A DNA stretch of 37,500 nt from positions 9,048,586 to 9,086,085 of the forward strand of contig CM022676.1 in the NCBI GenBank assembly GCA_012295275.1. The letters are read 5' to 3'. The position numbers were made by a program, and so were the translations under genes. This DNA comes from Chrysomallon squamiferum. Lineage: Eukaryota; Mollusca; Gastropoda; Neomphalida; Peltospiridae. The notes under the pieces were generated by a model that did not search any database, was not told the origin of the DNA, and worked only from the letters and a program-made list of their open reading frames with translations. Shown piece after piece: positions 1 to 34,740 of the stretch (positions are counted from its first letter, which is position 1; every line of letters begins with the position of its first letter).

Positions 1-1150
1 GTTGTTCAGTATAAAATTCTGCACGTGCTGATTTATAGTTATTTATAATGTTTTTACTAAAAGTAGTAAATCTGGCTGAAAAAGACGGATATTTAATACT
101 TTCATTTATTTATTTATTGTGTAGTTGTTGTTGTTGGTATTTTTTTTTTTTTTTTTTGCGTCATGTAACTCAAGAAGTTTTCTGTCATTTGAAATTCAGG
201 CCACTTTTCTTTCTGTATTAGAAGTTTATGATGCAGTCATGAACTTGGTTAAATCAAGTTCATCAGACATTTTACAACTTGCTAAGATTGTTATTATATC
301 ACTGAAACGTTTGACATTTTTCTACGGGGCAGTTTTAGGAGTTGCTATTAGACACATAAAGAGTTCACAATTTTGCAAGTGACCTGTGTGCATTCAGAAT
401 ATTATGATTAATAAAATGTTTTTATTACGCAATCATTTAGAAAATTTCATTTCTGAGCTGGTTTTATGGAAATTGCGCAGGTAAATCCGAAGATGCCAAA
501 TATAACCCCTGAATGACACTAATAATTTTCAAAGAAAAAAAAATAATAATAATAATTTTATGCATGAAACAGCTAGATGTAATATAATTTACACTATTTT
601 TACTGTAATGAAAGCTAAACTATATTAACTTTGTTATATAATGTTTTATACTCGGCAAGTGAGCTCTTTCGTAATGTAAATATAAATATTTATCATTTGT
701 CTACGTCAGAAAACGTTTTTTTAGATTTAAGCAGAGGTAGTTAATGTAATCACAGTATGAGTAATTGTCATAGGGCCAAGATGAGCATAAACAATAAACA
801 CAGTAAAAAATGCATTACACTTTAAACAACAAACCTGCATCGACAGATAAACATTGGTTAAAACCTGCCAACGTAGAGGATGTCTCTGTCGTAGACGTGC
901 TTCACAACAGCTCGCTCTGATTAGCATGTTAATTTTGTTTTTTGTCTGTCTGTCTGCCAACTCACAGTTAACAGACACAGGAAAATTATAATCCCATCTA
1001 TCAACTCAAATAAGCATTTTAATATTTAATAAATATGACAGAAGCTTCATAAACTGTTAGGGTACAAAGAAATAGTAGCAATTAAACCTATAACAAAGAA
1101 AAAACCACTTAGGTGGTTACGTAATAGTTTAGACTAGTTACCTCAAAAGC

Positions 1151-1186
<36 letters not shown>

Positions 1187-1203
1187 TAATAATAATAATA
1201 ATA
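1151..1203. repeat. (AAT)n microsatellite
   Basis: Nearly pure AAT run. Confidence 0.95.
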
Positions 1204-1641
1204 GGCATGTTACCCGATAACCTTGAATGTATTCACGCGACCACATACGGAAGTTTTGTTTGTATTTGTCGCTTTTTGTTACGTAAACAAAGAACATGAC
1301 ATCATAGGTTTAACACCTATTGGGTTCAGTGAAGGGAAGATAAATTATAAACCAACATAACTGTGAATGTATTTTTTATATATATATTTTTCTTAAAAAG
1401 GCGTTATGAAAACGAGGCAGTGAGTCATTGGTGAGTAAGCGAACAGTGTGATTAATTACGTTAGATTTTGATAGTGGTACAAGTACTTTAAAAATAATTA
1501 ATTGTTTATCCGAATTCCATTAATATTCTTCTTTTTTTTTATCTTTTATTTATTTTTATTTTTTTAATCTTTTAGCTTTGATAAGGGTGAAATGTATGGG
1601 CGTTGATCTAAGTACTTAAGAAATATTTAATTGTTAATCCG

Positions 1642-1644
<3 letters not shown>

Positions 1645-1678
<34 letters not shown>
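1645..1678. repeat. poly-T tract
   Basis: About 34 consecutive T on the plus strand. Confidence 0.95.
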
Positions 1679-1683
<5 letters not shown>

Positions 1684-2341
1684 CTTTTATTTCTTAGCTC
1701 CCACATTTGATAAGGTTGATCTCCCCAAATAGCACATTTATCTGGCCCAAATGTGTCCCATCATCTAGCAAACTTTGTTTGGCAACCAGTACAATATTTA
1801 AAATCTGGACTCGGGATCTCCAAAAAATAAAATATATATTTAAAAAATATACAATTTCTTAAAAGACTAGCTTATTAGTTCAGTTTAAACCATATTAAAG
1901 AAAAGAAATGTAAAGATTATCATCATTATTATCGTAATATCTTTCTCTAAAAAACCACATTGTATATTATTACTTGTTCACAAATGGAGTAGTGACGTCA
2001 TTGTGCAAGATAACTGTATATTTTGCTAACGCCATAAAAAAAAAATAATAATAATAATAAAAAAAAAATTAAGTAATTAGTCCATTTTGTATGTGACATC
2101 GTAACTTCAGAAAAATGGTTGCTCCATTTTTTTTTTTTTTTTTTTCTTTTTTTGTTCTCCAAAGGCTGCGCTTCTGTTTGTCACCAAAACAAACGTGATC
2201 AGTCTAATAAACTTTTATTTGGGTAAAAGAAAGACGTGTACAGATATACTGAACTGCTAAAATGATAGATAAAATTGGTTTACAGATCTATATATAAAAA
2301 CGAACCACACATAACTAAAAGTGTAGGTTTTTTTGTTGTTG

Positions 2342-2350
<9 letters not shown>

Positions 2351-2398
<48 letters not shown>
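2351..2398. repeat. (ATT)n microsatellite
   Basis: Pure ATT, about 16 units. Confidence 0.95.
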
Positions 2399-2399
<1 letters not shown>

Positions 2400-2782
2400 G
2401 AACAAAAGAAACGAAATTAAAATTAAAATAATATACTAAAGAAACAGTACAAACGGTTTTTCTAAAAGCATTCAAAAAAATCTTCCTTTGATTCTCTCCA
2501 TTGCACCAAACGTTTGAAAACTGACCAGCAATTAATTTTACTTCAAGATGTTTTAATGTTTTATTTATTTATTTAAATTTAATTTATTATTATTATTTAT
2601 TATAAAATTTTTCTCAAAACACTATCAATATCAATTTAAAGTGTTTGAAAATGTATTAAATTTAAAAATCTTGTACCAGTAATTAATCATTAAAAATAAT
2701 TAACTGGTGGTTTCAAATAATAAATGAAAGAAAACAGAACTGAAAAAGAAACTCATATTAAAATTGGCAAACATATTTTGTG

Positions 2783-2810
2783 AGTAGTAGTAGTAGTAGT
2801 AGTAGTAGTA
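2783..2810. repeat. (AGT)n microsatellite
   Basis: About nine AGT units. Confidence 0.95.
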
Positions 2811-3236
2811 ATATATAAATAAATAAACAACAAATAAATAAAATAAATAATTTAAAAAAAATGAAATATTTTGAACGAACTACTGACAGACAACAAAAAC
2901 AAAAATAAATAAACAAAAAATAAAAGAAACATCATCAAGATTTTAATCAAACTTTAATTTTCCTATTAAATACATTTTAAAAATTTATTACTACAATTTT
3001 ATTTTAGTTTTAAAAGACAGGCTTTTACCATGTTTCAAAATTCTCCTTTCCCTTTCGGTTTTCATTACAAGTACATTGCCACCTCATCGTCTGCTACTAT
3101 TTTTGTTAAAAAGTTCAATGAATACAAGAACATATCGCATCAATGTACATCAACAAATCCACTGCCCATTGGTCAGCTTTTCTGGTAACTATGACAACGT
3201 GATTTTACACCAATGACCAGACATTGTCATTTAACA

Positions 3237-3237
3237 T

Positions 3238-3279
<42 letters not shown>
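3237..3279. repeat. (AAT)n microsatellite
   Basis: Pure AAT run of about 14 units. Confidence 0.95.
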
Positions 3280-3282
<3 letters not shown>

Positions 3283-5073
3283 TGACACAAGTTTATATAC
3301 TTGGTATTAACACAACCCAACAGGTGAGTGACATACAACATGGAAAAAAAAAGTAGAGTAAAAAGTGGTTAAAAATTATATATGTATAAAACAATGTCAA
3401 ATGCTATAATATACAGGAACAATGTGTGTAATGACTCTAATTAAGTGTTTATGCTGACAATTTCCTACTGACTAAATCTAACATCAAAATGCTGAAGAAC
3501 AAGGGAAAAAAAAGGACATCCAAATGCTCAAGAACTGGAAAAAAAAATGAAAAAACAAAAAAAGAATTTTTTTTCCTTTAACCAGTTTGCACCTGTGACT
3601 TTTACAATATGCATCATGAAGAGATTCTGTTGTTATTTATATGTATATTTTTAAATTAAATTCTGCATGAATGTATAACCATACCCATATCAGAAGTGAT
3701 TGAACCTTAATAACTACCTACCAGAGTATTTTTATGTCAATATAACATCCAGATGTTTACAAAACTTGCACCTTTTAACATTCATCAAGCATGATTATAT
3801 TTTTTTTTATTTCTGTAACAGTACTGATTAAATTATTTGAAAATTTTTAAAATTTTGGTTTATCTGCATAGGTAGAACTTTTTAGCCATAAACACCTTAA
3901 ACAACAAAAAAACCAAAAAAAATAACAAAAAAAACACAAAAAAACATAACAAAAAAAAACAACATTATCTTCTTTTAAATTTCTAATTTTAGAAAGATTG
4001 CAAATCCAGAGTGAAAAGGAAAAAGGAACAAATAAAATATGAATTAAAAAATAATAATAATAATCAAGAGAAGTTCTTTTTTTAATTTGCAGTTTTAAAA
4101 AGATCACGAATCCACATTGGAAAAGCATAAGTAACAACACGATTGTTAAAAAATAATAATAAAAACAAAAATAAAAACAAAATAAATATTAAATCAAAAA
4201 TTAAGATTATAAAGAATTGCTACTTGATATGACTAAGAGAACACAAGCTGGATGTTTAAGCAAGTCGAAAAAAAAATTAATTAATAATAATCATTATCTT
4301 CATCACATGAACTTGCATGGAATGTAAGTGGGAAAGTAAAAAAAAAAAAAAAAAATGAAATTCTAATCATTATATATGTACACTTATTTTAACAAACTAT
4401 AGAACTGATAATATTTCAGGCCGTTAGTAAATTAATAGAAGTGAAAATGATCTACATTTAGGAAACTTTAATTTCGAACACTAACAAAAATTATTTTTAA
4501 CTACTGTTTAGCAAATTTGCAAGAAAAAATGTTTTGAAAAAAAAAATTTAGAATTGTTAAATTTTTTATTCTAGGGATTTTAAACAGTCTCACATTTTTC
4601 ATAACTGGAAAAAAGCTTTACAATAAAACATGAAGACCACAAAAAAAAAAAAAATCAGAAAAAAAATCAGAATACTTTAAAAAGGAAAAAAGAACATTTA
4701 AAATTACTTTAAAAATTATGAAAGGAAAAAGAAAAGGAAAACATTTAAAATTTTCTCAACATACACAAGTATTGCTGAACAACATTTGTTTTCTCTTTAT
4801 CCTGTTTTTTTTTTTTTTTTTTCGTCTTTTTCTGTATTTTTTTTCTGCATTTTTTTTTTTTAACTTTTTTTTTTCAGATACACATATCTCATCTCATACT
4901 AAAAGTGGAAAAAATAGGTATCAAACTTACAGTGATAAAAAAATCATCATCATTTTCTAAAACAAAATGCAATTATTCACAAACGGGGAAAAAAAAAAAA
5001 AAAAAAGAAAGTAAATATGTATATATCAACAATTCTGGGTAATACTAGTAGACTACTCTTCATGTCTACTTAT

Positions 5074-5079
5074 TTTATT
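5074..5079 (-). terminator. candidate poly(A) signal AATAAA
   Basis: First AATAAA hexamer I find on the minus strand after the stop codon. In DNA this AT-rich the hexamer is expected often by chance. Confidence 0.25.
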
Positions 5080-5744
5080 ACTTATCTGTCTATAATCTAT
5101 GTTATCTGGATTACACAAAACTCCCTAAACACAAAAATAAGAAGAAAAATAAAATACAACAAAAAATCCCACAATGCCAGTACATCTTCAATCTCAATGA
5201 ACAAACACATTTCCGCACATAACTAACTTGCATACAGTCATACGTACATACACATGTAAAACAAAAACAAAAAAATAATAATGTAAAATGAAAAAAAGGA
5301 TCAGACATTTTTTAAAATTATTTTGTTGTTGTTGTTATTACTGCAAGCCGAATTTCAACGACTTTGAGAAGAAGATGGCAAAAATGTTTTAGGTTTTTTG
5401 TTTTTTTCAGTTTGGTTGGAAACTCGGACAATGTGCGTGTATCAAACAAAATATACAGCAAAAGAAAACACAAAAAAAAATATTTTTAAAATTATAAAAA
5501 CATCTACAATACTTTTCTCAATATCTACTTTAAAATATCTTCCGTATCATCACTAAATATATATATATAAAAAAAAAAATCAATAATTATAATAAATATT
5601 TAAAAAAAATTAAAAAAAAAATTTAAAAATTAAAAATCTGTTATCGGCAAAAATTGCATTTCTTACGGTGAGCCCAGTCCAAATAAAAATTGTGGAAACA
5701 CAAAAGTTGTCGTAAAAATGAACAGTTTACAAACAGGTTTTTGT

Positions 5745-28504
<22,760 letters not shown>

Positions 28505-28620
28505 CTTCGAATGGGCGGTGCTAATATCGCTGTGACGTAAAAGTGAAGTCCCGAGCCGTCAGTCAACTGACGTCAGCTGGGAAAATTCCTGGATTGCGAA
28601 ATCGCACTGCACCGTAAATT
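28505..28620 (-). promoter_or_regulatory. proximal promoter of ATP1A exon 1a
   Basis: Relatively GC- and CpG-rich patch directly upstream of the 28504 start. Visible: GGGCGG at 28513-28518, TGACGTAA at 28533-28540 and a perfect palindromic cAMP-response element TGACGTCA at 28568-28575. CRE/ATF and GC-box elements occur in known Na,K-ATPase alpha promoters. The transcription start is not visible; some of this would be 5' UTR. Confidence 0.5.
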
Positions 28621-29293
28621 ATTCCAAATTGCAAATTAATATTCCAAAACTAATGTGAAATATGCTCCAGCTACAGGCGTTGTGAGTGCTGCAGAGTACA
28701 AACCAAAACAAATGCAAAATCCGTGTATCAGATCCACAGCAAGTATCGGCTAATAAAATTATCACGAGACTGTCACATGATCCATGGAGATATTTGACTT
28801 TGCGGCGGAAAAGGTAAATCCTGTATAATGGCCAAATGCCTCCAATGGATCACTGCTGAACGGGTAATATCGGAACGTGTTAATGTGTTTTATACCCAGG
28901 AGGCGTTGCCACCTGTCGCTTTCGCTTTGATTGACAACAGTTCAGCTGTGGGGCTGCGTTTTAGGTCATGCGTAACGAAAACGAACTGCATTGTACTGCA
29001 TTTTTTCACTTCGGCCATACATTCAAATATTTTAATTACTTTTTTGCGCTATGAATACTACTAATTCTCGAATTCTAAGTCCGATGTGGTCTGGTAGTTA
29101 ACTACATAAGCGAGTATATGTCTCCTAAATAATTTAAACCGATTCAAGTAATACCTTGTTTATACACGTATGTTAATGAGGGTATTATGAAAACGGGTAG
29201 TTACATAATGGCTGCCTTGTTTATTGTAATCGTACGGCGAGGTAACAATTCCTTTTAACGAAACAATTAACATCACATTTTTCTGATTGTCCA

Positions 29294-29297
<4 letters not shown>
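28621..29297. other. upstream flank, moderately GC, no gene assigned
   Basis: Less AT-rich than surroundings. A 78-codon plus-strand ORF (28828-29064) is open but shows no recognisable domain and reads as chance or a divergent promoter transcript. Confidence 0.4.

Positions 29298-29358
<61 letters not shown>
29298..29358. repeat. (CT)n microsatellite
   Basis: About 30 CT units, pure. Confidence 0.95.
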
Positions 29359-29362
<4 letters not shown>

Positions 29363-29752
29363 ATACCAAAACATGCATACACACAAACTTTCATAGGCCA
29401 ACATATATCATTCATTAATTCATCCATACAAAATCCATTAATACATTAATCACGCTTACGTACACACATACACGCATTTACATTCATACATACGAAAGGG
29501 AAAAACATCTGATAAATACATAACCATATTTTTAGTGATCATTCAAAAATGGATCTCATTTCAAGTACGATTTTCTGTACCCGTTCCTCAAATGCTATAC
29601 TTTGTATGTTTATCAACGTTACTGCACTATCATCCGTCATTTGCCACATATTAACTGTCCATGCTATTACCATTATGAGGTTTGAATACATTTTACAGCA
29701 ACAACAACAATAACAATAATAAATAAATAAATAAATGGTGATGAAGATGACA

Positions 29753-29753
<1 letters not shown>

Positions 29754-29793
<40 letters not shown>

Positions 29794-30088
29794 TCATTAA
29801 AAATTCATTAAATAAATAAATAATAAATAAAATTTTGAAATCAAGAACATGATAAATACTAATTAATAGTTAAATTTTATATTAGTCAATTGACCCGTGA
29901 ACTGTAGCCGAACTCCCTTACCCCCATCTCTTACACACTTTTAATACCTAACGCCCGAAGGGCACTCCATTCAAAGCTTATTCTATAGTTAGCCCCTTAA
30001 AAGGATATTTACGTATTAACAGTGCTCTATTGGGGTGGGGGTAATCATATAATCAAGATTAAGAATAATAATAAGAAATAAAATAAAA

Positions 30089-30120
<32 letters not shown>

Positions 30121-30137
30121 ATAATAATAATAATAAC
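29754..30137. repeat. AAT and ACT microsatellites flanking a unique 200-bp segment
   Basis: (AAT)n at 29754-29793 and (ACT)n-(AAT)n at 30091-30137. Between them, 29885-30050 is a GC-richer unique stretch containing GCCCGAAGGGC, unassigned. Confidence 0.85.
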
Positions 30138-31033
30138 AATAAAAACTCCATTCCAACGTATACATATATATATTTTTAATTATGTAATTTATTTATTTAT
30201 TTATTTTAGTTTGTTTATTTTATTTATTTATTTTTATATATATTTTTTTAATTTATGTTATAATGACGAATGCTATTTTTACATTCGGTTTTGTTACCGG
30301 TTGACACATTAGTCATAAGTAGCAGATTCACGGCAGACGACATTTTGTTTCGAGGGGGAAAAAAAACACAAAAAATAAAACGATCCGGGAAGGAGAGAAA
30401 AAAAAATGTATTTGCTTCTAGTAATAATATATTTATACATATTATTTAAACAAAGCAACACGTTATCAAATTGTATATTTATTATCTTTTGTAAATATTT
30501 TATTTAAGTCTTTATTTGTTTATAATGTCTCAAATACAATCAAAGAAAAAGAAAATGATGACGACAGTGTCACGTGACCTATGACTTCTGACCCGAAATT
30601 AAGCAGACGATTACGCTGCACAGTAATATCCAGATTTAGACAACCAATTATATTTAATTATTTTTTTGTTTTATTTATTTTGTTTTTTTCCAGTTTTATT
30701 TGGACAAAAATATTAACATTATTCAAATTTTTTCTTCAAAATACTCGTAATAATTTAATAAATAATAATATTGTTCTTTTTTAATTTTTAATTTTAGAAT
30801 TTTTTATTGTTGTTGTTTATTTTTTTATTTTGTTTAATGTTTTAATTTTTTTTTTTTAAGAAAAAAATGAAAGATAAATAATTTATGAAAACACATATTT
30901 ATATTTTAAATAATTATTTGGATATATATTGATAAAAGCTGAAAGAATTTTAAAATTAATTATTATTAAAAAAAAAAAAAAAAATATTTTTTTTTTTATT
31001 TTTTTTCCTGAGATCATTCTCAGAAAAGCTTAC

Positions 31034-31063
31034 CTCCTCAGCCTCAAGTAGTTCAGTTTTCAT
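31034..31063 (-). CDS. candidate ATP1A alternative first exon 1b (MKTELLEAEE)
   Basis: Thirty nt from an ATG, ending GAG|GTAAGC, a good donor in phase 0 and so compatible with exon 2. An ATG five bases upstream opens a two-codon ORF (ATG AAA TGA) overlapping the start, which would weaken or regulate initiation. Acidic peptide with no recognisable homology. Could equally be a chance ATG-donor pair or untranslated exon. Confidence 0.35.
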
Positions 31064-31207
31064 TTCATTGCTCCAAGTTTATCGCGATTTCACTTGTTAA
31101 AAATATATAATTAAAAATGTATATTATTAAAGATATGAACGTACATAGATAAAGAGCTGAAATATGAGACAGAATATTAGTTTGTTACACGTTTAAATAT
31201 GACTTAC

Positions 31208-31261
31208 ACCACGATCCATAGGAGATGGTCTGATTTTCACATCTTTTTTATGTTTACCCAT
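31208..31261 (-). CDS. candidate ATP1A alternative first exon 1c (MGKHKKDVKIRPSPMDRG)
   Basis: Eighteen codons from ATG to a near-consensus donor GGT|GTAAGT, phase 0. The basic MGKxKKD-like start resembles the lysine-rich starts typical of alpha subunits, and joining to exon 2 gives a smooth basic N-terminus (1042 aa protein). An out-of-frame ATG lies a few bases upstream. Stronger than 1b by donor and composition, still unsupported by transcript data. Confidence 0.5.
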
Positions 31262-31478
31262 ATTACTATCATGACAGTAATCTCGGTACCAGCGTGAATT
31301 CTCGAGATTACAACATAATGATAGAAAAGGTTGATAATTTACATTTATTTGTTTACAATATTTATTTTAATGTAATTTATTTAATTAATTTTCGAAAATA
31401 GATAATCTTTACAAGGTATCTGACATACTTTAGAACTAAAAACAATTTTAAAAAGTTGATATTTTTTCTGTAATTTAC

Positions 31479-31585
31479 CTTAAATTTCTTGAAGAAAAAC
31501 ATCGGATTCCCACGAATGTAAACGACATGCTCTTCCGGTACGAAATTGTACGATCTGGACCGAATGTCTCCAGAAATTGAGTAGA
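31479..31585 (-). CDS. orphan internal exon candidate, 35 complete codons
   Basis: 107 nt open from acceptor ATTTCACAG to donor AAG|GTAAAT, phase 1 in, phase 0 out. Encodes YSISGDIRSRSYNFVPEEHV then VYIRGNPMFFFKKFK. Not recognised. Because it ends in phase 0 it could splice to exon 2 of ATP1A as part of a longer N-terminus (or start at its internal Met as MFFFKKFK), or belong to another minus-strand gene. Good splice sites and mixed composition distinguish it from the surrounding low-complexity DNA. Confidence 0.35.
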
Positions 31586-31960
31586 CTGTGAAATGTCAGG
31601 TTCAAATATCAGTACATTTATTACATTTTAGATGGATATAAAAACCTATGTACAAATTTCTTTCTTTCTTATGCCTTGATTAATTGATTGTTTATTTATT
31701 TATTTATTATAGCTATGTAAAATAAAATATACAGTGTAATATTTAATTGCATATCTTTGCCAATAAAAACAATAAATAAATGAATAATAAAATAAATAAA
31801 TTAATTAATTAATTAAAATATCCCCCCCCAAAAAAAAAAGCGTACCGAAACTTAAGAAGAAAAACCAATTTTTTTATCTATTCATTTCAGAATTTGTATT
31901 AAAAATTTTGACTATTTTTAAAATGCATGTACTTGATTTAAAAAAACATAAAAAAATGTT

Positions 31961-31970
31961 TTTATTATTA

Positions 31971-32035
<65 letters not shown>
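31961..32035. repeat. (ATT)n microsatellite
   Basis: About 25 ATT units, one interruption. Confidence 0.95.
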
Positions 32036-32036
<1 letters not shown>

Positions 32037-32319
32037 CGTTTTAAATTCAGTGAGAGCAAAAGTTATAGGTATGAAAATTAGAGACATTAAGACAAACCTC
32101 GCTTGACATCTCTAAACATTCTATTAACATTTAATTAACCGTTCAACCTGGGCTTGAACTTTGCAACCCAGTCTGGGACAATAGCATATTTACAAGTTTA
32201 TCAAGGAAATTCATGTCAATGAAGAGATAGAAAAGAGAGAGAGAGAAAATTTTAGATGTATCGGTATAAAATGTCAGACAAGGTATATCCATAGAAAGGA
32301 TCCCTAAGCTACGACAATC

Positions 32320-32860
32320 TGATGAGGCCCTCTTTGGTAAACGTAAATTAACTGAAATTATCAGAGGCCTTTTCGGACTGACTGTAAGGCGTAAGTTACA
32401 TTACGTTTATGAGGCCCTGTTTGGTAAATGTTGACAATGGATATCATAAATTAAATTAAATTGTTCGAGGCTTTTTCCGACAGTAAGGCCTATGTTACGT
32501 TAAGTTTAGGAGGCCCTCTTTGACAAATGTCGACAGTGAATAAACATAAATTAACTCAGATTATTTGCGTCTTTTCGGATTTTAAGCCCTGTATTACGTT
32601 AATGTCGTCGACTTGATCGTCACTTTTTTGGTAAATGTCGACTTCAGCCTCAATTACGTTAACCTTTTCAGGTCCTCTTCAGTAAATTCAGCTGTGGATA
32701 AACATAAATTAACTGCAGTTATTTGAGGCCTTTTCAGATTTTACAGCATAAGTTGTTGAAAATGTCGAAACTGTATGTAATAAGTTAACTGAAATTATTT
32801 CAGGCCCCTTCTAATTGTCAGGCCCCAGACTATAAAACAGAAACCACTGTGGCCATCTTT
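32320..32860. repeat. degenerate tandem repeat, about 87-108 bp unit
   Basis: GAGGCCCT(C/G)TTTGGTAAA-like starts at 32324, 32411, 32510, about 32618 and 32669, followed by AAACATAAATTAACT, GAGGCCTTTTCGG and TTACGTTAA blocks. Rich in GTCGAC and AGGCC motifs unlike the AT background. Confidence 0.75.
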
Positions 32861-33286
32861 AGTGTATATTTATTATTCAGATTCTTAATTTTCACCATAA
32901 CCACTGTCATTATACTGCAAACTGAAAATCGGCAACAAAAGATATTTCTAGAACTTCAGAATCTGAAGCTATAAAGGACTTTAAAATGACCCTTGTTATT
33001 TTGTGACAGTCTTATTTTACTCTAATGCGCTGTTACTCGCCTCAGAACAGTGAAATACAAATTTGAAAGTATAAATCATTTTTAATAGGCCATTTTTTTT
33101 GTATCGCCACTTCTAGAAATATATGGCTGTCTAGGTGTATTTTCTAATAACGAGCTATAGTCTATTTCTTTTTGATAAATACTGACAAGGACTTCATAGA
33201 CGTGTGGAAAATTCAACAAATTCTTTTACGCCGTTTTAGAAACACTTACAGTTATTTCGAATACAATCTAAGAACGATTAAGGATC

Positions 33287-33325
<39 letters not shown>

Positions 33326-33339
33326 CATTCTCTATTCTT

Positions 33340-33790
33340 TCTTTCCCGCCACAACCAGTCTCGATCGTCATTAACTCCAGACAAGTGCAGACGCGTCACG
33401 AGACGAATTCTTCTTATTTGCATCCCGCCACAACAAAATGAGAGCCTGCCTACGTCACCGCCGCGTAGCGAATGCAAGCCAAACTGGTCAAATATCGATA
33501 TCAGACGAAACACGACTTTCCAGTTTCCAAAAACCAGCACCGCGGTTGTCATTCATCCACTTATGGAATTATGAACTGATTTCGGAGATCAAATTCACGC
33601 TTGGTACTGTAATAAATAAAGCTTGCCCACACACGCACACTGGACGTTCTCGGCTTTTGCAAGGAAAATCCATTTTATTAAAGGCAGAAAATGAAGTGAT
33701 CGGACGGGCAGTCAATCACTCCGATTCCAATAAGTCAGATGATATGGTTCGCTGGGTCACCATTTTATATACAGATGTATGAACCGACAG
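33340..33790. promoter_or_regulatory. GC-richer unique patch with promoter-like motifs
   Basis: Minus strand shows TATATAAAA near 33767, TGACGTA near 33455, an octamer ATGCAAAT at about 33416-33423, and two CCCGCCACAAC (E2F-like) copies at about 33346 and 33425 (plus-strand sense). A 114-codon plus-strand ORF spans it but has no recognised domain. Could be a distal promoter or untranslated first exon. Confidence 0.25.
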
Positions 33791-33866
33791 GCTCCATTGT
33801 AGTTGTAAATGTCAAGGTCATGTCAGCCTTTTTTTTTTTTTTTTTTTTTTCAAAGAGGGAGAAAAT

Positions 33867-34095
33867 ATGTAATGATGATGATGGTAACAATAGCAACATA
33901 GTATCAACATCTGCAGCAGGAACAACAACAACAAAAGTAGTTTTAGTACCAATAATAGCTGTAGCAATACTACTAATAACAGTAATACAGGTAATAATAA
34001 TAGTTGTATAGTTAGTAGTAAAGTGTAAGTAATAGTTTTAGTAGAAATAGTAACATTAGTGATAGTAGTAGTAGCAGTAGTAGTATTAGCAAAAA
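33867..34095. repeat. imperfect AGT/AAT triplet tract
   Basis: AGT-rich on the plus strand, interrupted by ACA, GCA and AAT. Confidence 0.85.
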
Positions 34096-34526
34096 TAATA
34101 TTAATAAGCAAGGATAACTCATTTAACGGAAATGATTCTTTGGATCTTGTCTACTGATTATATATTTCGATGGCAGAAAATAATTATAATGCGTGTAACT
34201 TCAGTATGTATATAGATAGATAAATACATATATAAACACACTCACACACACACACACGTCATATATTACTTTTCTTATAGGACATTTAATACGTCTGTGC
34301 ATGGAAAGCAAATCCCTTTTATATCCAAACAAGAGAGAATTAACGGTTACCATGGCAACATATCACTGGTCAATAATAATTATACCAGTAATCACTCGTA
34401 TATATTTGAATGCGATATGGATTATCTCGTTAATACGCAGTTACAGTTGCATGCCGTACGTATTTCATTTTGTGTCCTACGACTCTGGTCAGCATAATAA
34501 TCGATTTGTTTATCTGCCAGTTGCAT

Positions 34527-34527
<1 letters not shown>

Positions 34528-34590
<63 letters not shown>

Positions 34591-34660
34591 CCCTTTTTGG
34601 TAAACGATTATTGGACAATCATATGTGTGTGTGTCTGTGTGTCTGTGTGTCTGTGTGTGC
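34528..34660. repeat. (GT)n microsatellite
   Basis: About 30 GT units (34528-34589) and a second GTGTCT-interrupted run at 34624-34660. Confidence 0.95.
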
Positions 34661-34740
34661 ATATATACTACTACTCTATTATTACCAATATTACTCCATC
34701 TGTATTCTAATATTCTATATTCTTACTGTGTACGAAAGCT

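Larger units (their letters stand above)
1..5744 (-). other. 3' UTR and downstream flank of ATP1A, no second gene seen
   Basis: Very AT-rich with long poly-A/T runs. Some of this must be 3' UTR. An AATAAA on the minus strand at 5079-5074, about 670 nt past the stop, is a candidate poly(A) signal, but TTTATT is common here on the plus strand and the true end cannot be fixed. Open frames in this stretch are short and dominated by repeat-encoded Ile, Phe, Asn or Lys. Confidence 0.5.

Noticed and set aside
28828-29064. 78-codon plus-strand ORF near the promoter as a divergent gene
   Set aside because: No domain, signal or splice evidence; better explained as open frame in moderately GC promoter-flanking DNA.
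32318-32355. CTGATGAGG as a hammerhead ribozyme core
   Set aside because: The required GAAA after stem II and a stem III cleavage triplet are not present, and sister repeat units do not keep CTGATGA.
33438-33782. 114-codon plus-strand ORF
   Set aside because: No recognisable domain, no splice context or conserved motif; located in the GC-richer patch where longer ORFs arise by chance.
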